From contig JADJUF010000049.1 of NCBI GenBank assembly GCA_016717005.1, forward strand, positions 248,001 through 312,000: 64,000 nt of DNA, in the 5' to 3' direction. Below, piece by piece: positions 52,397 through 64,000 of this stretch; position 1 is the first letter of the stretch, and the number at the start of each line of letters is the position of its first letter. The position numbers and the translations under genes were made by a program. This DNA is from Myxococcales bacterium (GTDB lineage: Bacteria; Myxococcota_A; Polyangia; Haliangiales; Haliangiaceae). The notes under the pieces are model-generated. The model did not search any database and was not told where the DNA came from. It saw only the letters and a list, made by a program, of their open reading frames with translations.

Positions 52397-52562
52397 CGTG
52401 GGGGTCCTCCCTTGGGGCTCACCGGTATGACGCGGACCCGACCGGATCTTCCCGGTGCGCCCACACGGGTAGAGCGCGTAGGTGGGCGCGTGTGACGACA
52501 AAATCGTCGCGATCTCGCCGAGCGGCCGGTGGCGCACCCCAGGCCGGGGGTCTATCCTCCTG
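52397..52562. promoter_or_regulatory. Divergent intergenic region between HTH gene and S55 protease gene
   Basis: 166 bp. Should contain promoters for both genes and is the natural target of the small HTH protein. Slightly AT-richer patch GACGACAAAATCGTCG at 52493-52508 is a perfect palindrome (CGACGA/TCGTCG-type arms around CAAAAT), a candidate operator. No clear -35/-10 was assigned. Confidence 0.4.
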
Positions 52563-56557
<3,995 letters not shown>

Positions 56558-56582
56558 GCTCCGGCTCCGGCTCCGGCTCCGT

Positions 56583-57158
56583 TCACTCCGGGCAGGGCGC
56601 GCCGGCCGTCGCCCAGGCGTCCCAGGCGGCGAGGAACTCGTCGCGCGGCGTGGCGATCGGCGCGCGGCCGAAGCCGGGATCCCAGCCCCAGGTCATCAGC
56701 GGCGTGTCGAGGCGCGCGCGCAGGCCGTCGAGATCCTTGCCGCCGTGGCGCTCGGGATCCTTGAGCTCCTCGCACAGCGCCCGCGGCGTGCGGCCGACGA
56801 ACGCCACCGTCCGCGTCGGCGGCGGCATGCGCCACGGCTCGATCGTGCCGGGCGGGATGTGGTCGCCGTAGCTGTCGGGCGGGTTGGCGGGGCCGTGGCA
56901 CGTCGCGCACTCGGCGCCGACCGCGCCGAGGCCGACCGGCCCGCGCAGCACGTTCTGCAGGTGGACGCGCCCCTCGTCGCCCTGCAGCGGGGTGTCGCCG
57001 TCGGCGTGGCAGTTCTGGCAGCGCGGGTGCTGGAGCACCGCGCGCACGGTCGCGAACGCGACCACGCCGTCCGACGTCGGCGCCGGCCCGGGGCGCGCGG
57101 CCCGCGGCGGCGCCGAGCACGCGCCGAGCGTCAGCGCCAGCAGCGGCAGCGCGCGCAT
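56583..57158 (-). CDS. c-type cytochrome-like lipoprotein subunit of the molybdenum oxidoreductase operon
   Basis: 191 aa from ATG 57158, which shares a base with the stop of the molybdopterin subunit (TGATG). Signal with lipobox LALTLGACSA. Two haem-c motifs: HPRCQNCHADGD and GAECATCHGPANPP. Conserved tail ALCEELKDPERHGGKDLDGL and GWDPGFGRAPIATPRDEFLAAWDAW. This small diheme-like protein is often found with isoquinoline-1-oxidoreductase-type genes, where it can take electrons from the iron-sulphur subunit. Signal-anchored, so it would work at the outer face of the membrane or in the periplasm. Confidence 0.82.
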   Translation of the reverse strand: MRALPLLALTLGACSAPPRAARPGPAPTSDGVVAFATVRAVLQHPRCQNCHADGDTPLQGDEGRVHLQNVLRGPVGLGAVGAECATCHGPANPPDSYGDHIPPGTIEPWRMPPPTRTVAFVGRTPRALCEELKDPERHGGKDLDGLRARLDTPLMTWGWDPGFGRAPIATPRDEFLAAWDAWATAGAPCPE

Positions 57159-59278
57159 CACGCCACCTCCAGGCGCAGCGGCAGCGTGCGCAGCCGCTGG
57201 CGGGTCAGCGCGAACACCGCGTTGGCGACCGCCGGCGCGATCGGCGCGGTGGCCGGCTCGCCGATGCCGCCCATCGGCGCGTCGCTGGCGAGCAGGTGGA
57301 CGGTCACCGTCGGCATCTCGTGCATGCGCAGCACCTGGTAGTCGTGGAAGTTGCGCTCTTGCACCTGGCCGCCCTTGATCGTCAGCGCGCTGCGCAAGGT
57401 CGCGCTCAGGCCGTAGGCGATGCAGCTCTGGACCTGGGCCTCGATGCCGAGCGGGTTGACCGCGGTGCCGCAGTCGACCGCGGCCGTGACCGCGTGGACC
57501 CGGATGCGCCCGCGCTCGACCGAGACCTCGGCCACCTCGGCCACGATCGAGCCGAACGACTCGTGCACCGCCAGGCCCCGGGCCCGGCCGGCCGGCGCCG
57601 GCGTGCCCCACCCGGCCCGCTCGGCCGCGGTGGTCAGCGCCCGGGCGTGGCGCGGGTGCTTGGCCAGGAGCTTCAGCCGGTAGGCCAGCGGATCGGCGCC
57701 GGCCGCGTGGGCCAGCTCGTCGATCATGCTCTCGAGCGCGAACGCGGTGTGGGTGTTGCCGACCGAGCGCCACCACAGCACCGTGATCGGCGTGCGCGGC
57801 GAGTGCAGCGACACGCGCTTGGCGGTCGCGGCCAGGTACGGCGACTCGGCGATGCCCTCGACCGAGGTCTCGTCGACCCCGTCGTGCACCGCGAACTTCT
57901 CGAGGAACGTCCCGGCCAGGATCGACTGCCCGACCACGACGTGATCCCACGCCACCGGCGCGCCCGCGCCGTCGACCGCGGCGCGCACCCGGTGCACGTA
58001 GGCCGGCCGGTAGTAACCGCCGCGGATGTCGTCGTCACGGGTCCAGACCACCTTGACCGGCACGCCCGCGGCCTTGGCCACGGCCACCGCCTCGACGACG
58101 AAGTCCGACGCCGGGTTGGCCCGACGCCCGAAGCCGCCGCCCAGGAACGGCGTGTGGATCGTGACCTTGTCGGGCGAGGTGCCGAGCACCATCGCCGCGG
58201 CCCGCTGATCGCCGGTCTGGAACTGCGTGCCGGTCCAGATCTCGCAGCGATCGCCGTCGATCTTGACCGTGCAGTTGAGCGGCTCCATCGGCGCGTGCGC
58301 CAGGTACGGCACCTCGTAGACCGCCTCGTGCGCGCCGCTGGGCAGCGCCTGATCGATGTCGGGGCTGTCGGCGACCAGCGCCCCGGTCGTCCGCGCCAAC
58401 GCGCGGAACGACGTCATCAGCGCCGCGCTGTCGACGCCGCCGTCGGCCGGCGGCGTCCAGACCGCCTCGACCGCGTCGCGCCCGAGCTTGGCGGCCCAGA
58501 AGTGCGCGGCGACCACCGCGACGCCAGTGGCGGTCGGCACGACCTGCTCGACGCCGGGGATCTTCAGCGCCGCCGCGCCGTCGAACGACGCCAGCGTCGC
58601 GCCGAACGCCGGCGGCCGCAGCACCACCGCGGTGCGCAGGCCGGGGAACTGCACGTCCATGCCGAACTGGGCCTGGCCGGTGATCTTCTCGGGCGTGTCG
58701 AGCCGCCGGACCGCCGTGCCGATCAGCTTCCAGGCGGCGGGCGGCTTGAGCGCGACGTCGGCGGCCGGGGTCAGCTTCATCGCCGCAAGGGCCAGCTCGC
58801 CGTAGGTCGCGCGCTGCTTGCCGTAGGTCACGACGCCGGCGGCCACGGTGAGCTTGGCCGGCTTGGTCCTCCACCGCGCCGCCGCCGCGCGCACGAGCAT
58901 GTCGCGCGCGACCGCGCCGACCATGCGGTAGCGCTGGAACTCGCCGTTGGTCGTCGACGAGCCGCCGGTCATCTGCATGCCCATCATCGGGTGGCCGTAG
59001 ACCGCGGCCGCGGGCGCGTGCTCGCACCGGACCTTGGCCCAGTCGCAGTCCAGCTCCTCGGCGAGCAGCATCGCCAGGCCGGTCCAGATGCCCTGCCCCA
59101 TCTCGCTGTGCGCCAGCACGACGGTCACGGTGTCGTCGGGCGCGATCCGCACGAACGCGTTGGGCGGCGGCGCCGCCGGCCCCAGCTTCGGCAGCGCCTT
59201 GGCGCCGGTCGGCACGTAGAACGCGACCACCAGGCCGGCGGCGCTGCCCTGGATGAACCCTCGCCGCGACAGGGTCAC
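57158..59278 (-). CDS. Molybdopterin-binding subunit of a Tat-exported xanthine-oxidase-family enzyme (IorB-like)
   Basis: 706 aa from GTG 59278. Twin-arginine signal SRRGFIQGSAAGLVVAFYV. Cofactor and family features: FVRIAPDDTVTVVLAHSEMGQGIWTGLAMLLAEELDCDW, GGSSTTNGEFQRYRMVGAVARDML, FLGGGFGRRANPASDFVVEAVAVAKAAG, VWTRDDDIRGGYYRPAYVH, WWRSVGNTHTAFALESMIDELA, and the C-terminal GIGEPATAPIAPAVANAVF with the catalytic Glu. This pattern fits isoquinoline 1-oxidoreductase and periplasmic aldehyde oxidases of the IorAB type rather than cytoplasmic xanthine dehydrogenase. Oxidises an aldehyde or N-heterocycle; substrate unknown. Needs the XdhC/MocA-like maturation proteins encoded 11 kb away. Confidence 0.93.
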   Translation of the reverse strand: MTLSRRGFIQGSAAGLVVAFYVPTGAKALPKLGPAAPPPNAFVRIAPDDTVTVVLAHSEMGQGIWTGLAMLLAEELDCDWAKVRCEHAPAAAVYGHPMMGMQMTGGSSTTNGEFQRYRMVGAVARDMLVRAAAARWRTKPAKLTVAAGVVTYGKQRATYGELALAAMKLTPAADVALKPPAAWKLIGTAVRRLDTPEKITGQAQFGMDVQFPGLRTAVVLRPPAFGATLASFDGAAALKIPGVEQVVPTATGVAVVAAHFWAAKLGRDAVEAVWTPPADGGVDSAALMTSFRALARTTGALVADSPDIDQALPSGAHEAVYEVPYLAHAPMEPLNCTVKIDGDRCEIWTGTQFQTGDQRAAAMVLGTSPDKVTIHTPFLGGGFGRRANPASDFVVEAVAVAKAAGVPVKVVWTRDDDIRGGYYRPAYVHRVRAAVDGAGAPVAWDHVVVGQSILAGTFLEKFAVHDGVDETSVEGIAESPYLAATAKRVSLHSPRTPITVLWWRSVGNTHTAFALESMIDELAHAAGADPLAYRLKLLAKHPRHARALTTAAERAGWGTPAPAGRARGLAVHESFGSIVAEVAEVSVERGRIRVHAVTAAVDCGTAVNPLGIEAQVQSCIAYGLSATLRSALTIKGGQVQERNFHDYQVLRMHEMPTVTVHLLASDAPMGGIGEPATAPIAPAVANAVFALTRQRLRTLPLRLEVA

Positions 59279-59736
59279 GACGCACCTCGCTTGAGCCGCG
59301 ACGCCAGGTGGATGGCCTCGCGCACGCGCTGGTAGGTGCCGCACCGGCAGATGTTGCCGGCCATCGCGGCGTCGATGTCGGCGTCGGTCGGCGCGGACGT
59401 GCGCTCGAGCAGCGCCACCGCCGTCATGATCTGCCCCGACTGGCAGTAGCCGCACTGCACGACGTCGGCCTCGGCCCAGGCCCGCTGCACGACGTGGCCG
59501 CCGTCGGTCGACAGCCCCTCGATGGTCGTGACCTTGCGATCGCCGACGGTCGCGACCGGGGTCACGCACGCGCGCACCGGCGCGCCGTCGAGGTGGACCG
59601 TGCACGCGCCGCACTGGGCCGCGCCGCAGCCGAACTTGGTGCCGGGCAGGCCGAGCAGATCGCGCAGCACCCACAGGAGCGGCATGTCGGGGTCGGCCTC
59701 GACCTCGCGTTCGGTGCCGTTGACGTCGAGCTTCAT
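59275..59736 (-). CDS. [2Fe-2S] subunit of the xanthine-oxidase-family enzyme (IorA-like)
   Basis: 153 aa from ATG 59736. Two-domain ferredoxin-like protein: plant-type cluster ligands in GTKFGCGAAQCGACTVHLDG with the later Cys in VRACVTPV, then the second cluster in VVQCGYCQSGQIM and GNICRCGTYQRVREAIHLA. It has no signal, so it is probably exported with the Tat-signal large subunit. GTGA overlap with the large subunit gene. The order [2Fe-2S]-molybdopterin-cytochrome is the usual IorA-IorB-cyt arrangement. Confidence 0.95.
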   Translation of the reverse strand: MKLDVNGTEREVEADPDMPLLWVLRDLLGLPGTKFGCGAAQCGACTVHLDGAPVRACVTPVATVGDRKVTTIEGLSTDGGHVVQRAWAEADVVQCGYCQSGQIMTAVALLERTSAPTDADIDAAMAGNICRCGTYQRVREAIHLASRLKRGAS

Positions 59737-59909
59737 GGGCCCGATTGCACCACCCGCGGTGGCGCAGGTGAAGGTCGCAAGGGACCGATCGACGCCGATC
59801 GTCCGAAAGCGATGCGCGGCCCCGGGCCACGCGCGCCGGCGCGGCGCCGGAGAATCCCGCAGCGACGACGCGACGACGCGCGCGCCCGGGGCGCGCACCA
59901 ACGTCAGGG
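59737..59909. other. Intergenic region between the molybdenum operon and the OmpA-like gene
   Basis: 173 bp upstream of the [2Fe-2S] gene, which is read leftward, and downstream of the OmpA-like gene. It must hold the operon promoter. No clear -35/-10 pair or terminator hairpin with a U-tract was seen; GGCGCCGG stretches near 59840-59855 can fold weakly. Confidence 0.35.
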
Positions 59910-60428
59910 TCAGGGGCGCAAGACGAACTCGGCCCGCCGGTTGCGCGTCCAGGCGCCGTCGTCGCCGCCGGTTACCGCCGGGCGCTCCTCGCCGTAGGTG
60001 ATCGTCTCGATCCGCGCGGCCGGCACGCCCAGGCGTTGCAGGTACGCGGCGACCGTGGTGGCCCGCTGCTGGCCCAGCGCCAGGTTGTACTCGGTCGTGC
60101 CGCGCTCGTCGGTGTGGCCCTCGATCGTGAGCTGGTCGCTGGCCCGCGCCAGGTAGTCGGCCGCGCGCGCGAGCTCGGCGCGCCCGGCCTCGGTCAGGAG
60201 CGCCGAGTCGAACTCGAAGTAGACCGGCCCGAAGCTGACGCGCTCGCCGGGGCGCGCCGGATCGGTCTGGCGCACCTCCGGCACGACGTCCTTGCCGGTG
60301 CGACCGCCGCCGCCGTCACCCATCGGCGTCACGGCGGTGGTGGTGGTGGTGGGCTTCTTGGTCTTGCTGCAGGCGGTGGCGGTGGCCACGAGCAGCACGG
60401 CGACGGCGATCGGAGCGCGGGTCAGCAT
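59910..60428 (-). CDS. Pal/OmpA-family peptidoglycan-associated lipoprotein
   Basis: 172 aa from ATG 60428. Signal with lipobox VATATACSK; a Thr/Gly linker follows (KKPTTTTTAVTPMGDGGGG). The OmpA C-terminal domain spans about residues 65-172: VYFEFDSALLTEAGRAELARAADYL, IEGHTDERGTTEYNLALGQQRATTVAAYL and ITYGEERPAV, with the diaminopimelate-binding Asp and Arg positions (HTDERG, NRRAEF). Size and layout fit Pal. No tolB or tolQRA genes are near, so it may be a Pal paralogue. Overlaps a short upstream membrane-peptide frame by 7 bp. Confidence 0.9.
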   Translation of the reverse strand: MLTRAPIAVAVLLVATATACSKTKKPTTTTTAVTPMGDGGGGRTGKDVVPEVRQTDPARPGERVSFGPVYFEFDSALLTEAGRAELARAADYLARASDQLTIEGHTDERGTTEYNLALGQQRATTVAAYLQRLGVPAARIETITYGEERPAVTGGDDGAWTRNRRAEFVLRP

Positions 60429-60526
60429 CGGATGATCCCCAGGGTCAGGAGCACGACCACGACCAGCAACGCCTCGACGAAGAACCCGAGCAGCTCGGGT
60501 CCATGATCGAAGCGCCGGTCGGGCAT
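60422..60526 (-). CDS. Putative 34-aa single-pass membrane peptide
   Basis: MPDRRFDHGPELLGFFVEAL then LVVVVLLTLGIIRC: a charged N-terminus and one strongly hydrophobic helix of about 20 residues. ATG 60526, stop 60422-60424, overlapping the OmpA-like start by 7 bp, which suggests coupling. A larger frame extends upstream but crosses the GC-rich tandem repeats. Small-protein evidence is only the hydrophobic segment and coupling, so this is tentative. Confidence 0.4.
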   Translation of the reverse strand: MPDRRFDHGPELLGFFVEALLVVVVLLTLGIIRC

Positions 60527-60658
60527 GGCCAGCCAAAATGCACGGGCGATGCCACCGCCAAGCCTGCGGAAGCCGCCGTCACCCGCCCGGGCCGATGGCA
60601 GAACGCCAGGGTCGACCGTCGCAGGACGCGCGGCCGCCGCGCCCCCGCCCGCCGCGCG

Positions 60659-60847
60659 CCGTCGCCACCCGTCGCCACGGTCGCCGCTCGCCGCCACCAC
60701 CCGTCGCGGCGTCAGCGCCCGCGCGTCACCCGTCGCCACCATCGCCGCTCGCCGCCACCACCCGTCGCGGCGTCAGCGCCCGCGCGTCACCCGTCGCCAC
60801 CATCGCCGCTCGCCGCCACCACCCGTCGCGGCGTCAGCGCCCGCGCG

Positions 60848-60864
<17 letters not shown>
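60659..60864. repeat. 61-bp tandem repeat, three copies plus a partial
   Basis: Near-identical units begin at 60682, 60743 and 60804, each starting CGCCGCTCGCCGCCACCACC and including GTCGCGGCGTCAGCGCCCGC and CGTCACCCGTCGCCACCATC. A diverged partial precedes them from about 60659. The last copy covers the stop codon of the NtrC-type gene (60848-60850). 61 is not a multiple of three, so the array is not a protein repeat. Confidence 0.85.
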
Positions 60865-62191
<1,327 letters not shown>

Positions 62192-62216
62192 GGGTCCACC
62201 GTCCGCTCGTGACAGG

Positions 62217-64000
62217 TCACGCGGCCCCCTGGTAGAGCGGCCACCGCAGCCGTGCGATCGTGCCGCCGCCGTCGCCGTCGCACAGCTCGATCGTGGCGTC
62301 GTGGGTGCGCGCGAGCTGCGCGACCACCCACAGGCCCAGGCCGGTGCCGCGGCCGCGCTTCTTGGTCGTGAAGAACGGATCGAAGGCCTGGGCGCGGATC
62401 GCCGGCGCGATGCCCTCGCCGCTGTCCTCGACCTCGAGCACGACCTGGCCGCCGTCGTCGGGCCGCGCCCGCAACGTCACGACCGCGCCGGCCGGGCACG
62501 CGTCGAGCGCGTTGATCGTCAGGTTGACCAGCACCTGCCGCAGCTGGCCCGCGTCCGCGGCCAGCGCGCCGGCGGCTGGGTCGCAGTCGACGCGGACCAT
62601 GATCGAGCGCTTGGCCGCCTCGACCTCGACCAGCTCGGCGACGCCGGCCAGCGCCGCGGCCGGCGTGACCGCGGTCAGCTCCTGCGGCGACGTGCGCACG
62701 TAGTCGAGCAGCTGGGTCAGCAGGCGGGTCACGTGATCGATCTGATCGACGATGATGCCGAGGTCGCGGGCCTGGGGATGATCGCGGCCCAGCCGCGCGG
62801 TGACCAGCTCGGCCCGGGCCCGCACGACGTTGAGCGGCGTGCCGATCTCGTGGGCGATGCCGGCCGCGAGCTGGCCAGCGGTGACCAGCTTCTCCGAGTG
62901 CAGCATCTGCTCCTCGAGCTGGCGCAGCGGCTCGTGATCCTCGATCACGATCAGGCTGTGGACGTCGCCCAGCGGCCGCGCGAGCGGCACCGCGTGGACG
63001 CTGACGCGGCTGGTGGCGCCGCCGAGGTTGAGCTCGACCCGGTGGCGCGAGCGGACCGCGCCCGAGGCGATCGCGTCCTGGTGCAGGCGGGCCAGATCGA
63101 GGCCCGGCGCCGGGCGGCCCTCGACCAGCGTGGCGATGTCGCGCCCGACCAGCTCGCCGCCGACGCGATCGCGCAGCGCGCGGTTGGCCGCGGAGACCGC
63201 GCCGTCGGCGGTCAGCGCCAGCACGCCGGTCGGGATGTGATCGAGGATCTTCTCGGCCTTCTCGGTCAGGTGGGCCATGCGGTCGGCGTGGCGCAGGCGC
63301 TCGTGCAGCGCCGCGGCCCGGCGGGCGTTGGTGACCACGTACGCCGCCAGCGCCATCACCGCCAGCGCGGCGACCCCACCCAGCAGCAACAGGCGCCGGA
63401 CCACCAGCCGCTCCTGGTCGCGCAGCTCGGTGGTCGACACGACCAGCGCCAGCGCCCACGGCTCGCCGTCGGCGATCAGCACCGGCGTCGTGACCGCGAC
63501 CGCCGGCGCGCCGGGCAGCCCGAGCAGCGCCGCGTCGCGCTCGCCGACCGCCACCGTCGCCGGCGTCCGGGCCCGGATGTGCGCCATCAGCGCGCCCAGC
63601 GCCGGCGCGGTCGGCGCCGTGGCCAGCGCGCGGATGGCCTCGGCCAGGCGCGGGTCGCTCGACGGCGCCGGCCGCCCGCGGGCGCCGATCACCAGCAGCC
63701 GCGCGGTCGGCGTCTGCAGCAGGCGCATGCGCGCGAGCAGCGGCCGCATGTCGACCACCACCGCCACGATCAGATCGTCGTTGGTCGGGCTGCGCCGGGC
63801 GAAGACCCGGTACCAGGCCAGATCGCTGTCGTCGGGGCCCAGCGGCCCCGAGGTGCGGAACACGCCCGGGCGCTCGACCGCCAGGCGCGCGGTCTCGTCG
63901 AGCGCGGGGCCGGCCGAGCCCAGCACGTCGGGCGGCGCGTCGGGCGCCACCACCCGCGCCAGCGTGCGCCCGCTGCCGTCGCGCAGCTCCAGCGCCGCGT
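62217..64000 (-). CDS. Membrane sensor histidine kinase, partial (5' end beyond the window)
   Basis: At least 594 aa; the frame is open to base 64000. Periplasmic sensing part first (DLAWYRVFARRSPTNDDLIVAVVVDMRPLLARM, dCache-like), one TM helix (LLLLGGVAALAVMALAAYVVTN), a coiled stretch, PAS domain (KILDHIPTGVLALTADGAVSAANRALRDRVGGEL), H-box AAGIAHEIGTPLNVVRARAEL, then ATPase boxes NLTINALDACPAG (N), DSGEGIAPAIR (G1), FDPFFTTKK (F) and RGTGLGLWVV (G2). Typical of NtrB-like kinases paired with NtrC regulators, as here. Stimulus unknown. Confidence 0.92.
   Translation of the reverse strand, partial: AALELRDGSGRTLARVVAPDAPPDVLGSAGPALDETARLAVERPGVFRTSGPLGPDDSDLAWYRVFARRSPTNDDLIVAVVVDMRPLLARMRLLQTPTARLLVIGARGRPAPSSDPRLAEAIRALATAPTAPALGALMAHIRARTPATVAVGERDAALLGLPGAPAVAVTTPVLIADGEPWALALVVSTTELRDQERLVVRRLLLLGGVAALAVMALAAYVVTNARRAAALHERLRHADRMAHLTEKAEKILDHIPTGVLALTADGAVSAANRALRDRVGGELVGRDIATLVEGRPAPGLDLARLHQDAIASGAVRSRHRVELNLGGATSRVSVHAVPLARPLGDVHSLIVIEDHEPLRQLEEQMLHSEKLVTAGQLAAGIAHEIGTPLNVVRARAELVTARLGRDHPQARDLGIIVDQIDHVTRLLTQLLDYVRTSPQELTAVTPAAALAGVAELVEVEAAKRSIMVRVDCDPAAGALAADAGQLRQVLVNLTINALDACPAGAVVTLRARPDDGGQVVLEVEDSGEGIAPAIRAQAFDPFFTTKKRGRGTGLGLWVVAQLARTHDATIELCDGDGGGTIARLRWPLYQGAA

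Overview
The window is about 64 kb of very GC-rich DNA (roughly 70-75% by eye), almost fully coding, with short intergenic gaps and many GTGA/TGATG stop-start overlaps. Gene content points to a predatory or soil-type member of the Myxococcota (a Polyangia or Kofleriaceae-like lineage is my guess): two eukaryotic-like Ser/Thr kinases, many secreted lipoproteins with Ala/Pro/Asp-rich linkers, a bacterial alpha-2-macroglobulin, a CAP-domain lipoprotein, an AgpS-type ether-lipid enzyme, a secreted DUF1501 / cytochrome-like pair and an NtrC two-component pair. I see no rRNA, tRNA, CRISPR array, prophage or complete insertion sequence.

Layout. 1-5.6 kb: heavy-metal RND efflux operon 1 (TolC-like, His-rich adaptor, CzcA/CusA-like pump). 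5.7-10.6 kb: grpE-dnaK-dnaJ (DnaJ lacks the zinc finger) followed by a periplasmic-binding-protein-like lipoprotein. 10.6-12.2 kb: hybrid histidine kinase. 12.3-18.4 kb (minus): alpha-2-macroglobulin lipoprotein. 18.6-19.3 kb: an unrecognised probable DNA-binding gene flanked by 23-bp direct repeats. 19.6-23.2 kb: antistasin-like lipoprotein, Ser/Thr kinase with PEGA domain, TPR protein. 23.5-24.1 kb: decayed EamA transporter. 24.2-31.5 kb: BlaI-type repressor, M56 (BlaR1-like) membrane protease with a Cys/His-rich loop, then heavy-metal RND efflux operon 2. A perfect 9+3+9 palindrome precedes blaI and a degenerate copy lies at the start of the efflux genes. 31.6-34.8 kb: two lipoproteins (CBM9/DOMON-like, CAP). 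34.9-39.7 kb: kinase/pseudokinase protein, PfkB kinase, two small uncharacterised proteins. 39.8-43.5 kb: AgpS, MBL hydrolase, M28 peptidase. 43.5-46.1 kb (minus): XdhC and MocA-like molybdoenzyme maturation genes plus a lipoprotein. 46.2-51.1 kb: pseudo-receiver/PilZ/STAS protein and a secreted DUF1501 pair. 51.15-51.33 kb: a 180-bp inverted-repeat element. 51.3-56.6 kb: HAD phosphatase, small HTH protein, S55-type protease and a beta-propeller protein. 56.6-59.7 kb (minus): cytochrome c, molybdopterin subunit and [2Fe-2S] subunit of a Tat-exported aldehyde/isoquinoline-oxidoreductase-type enzyme, which the XdhC/MocA pair probably serves. 59.9-60.5 kb: Pal/OmpA lipoprotein and a 34-aa membrane peptide. 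60.66-60.86 kb: 61-bp tandem repeats. 60.8-64 kb (minus): NtrC-type regulator and its sensor kinase, which runs off the window.

The most interesting unit is the BlaI / M56 / RND cluster. It looks like a BlaR1-type proteolytic relay rewired from antibiotic sensing to metal sensing, with its own operator. Six genes appear broken by single-base indels, mostly beside G or C runs. Each becomes a full-length gene when one base is restored, so sequencing or assembly error is the first explanation to exclude.
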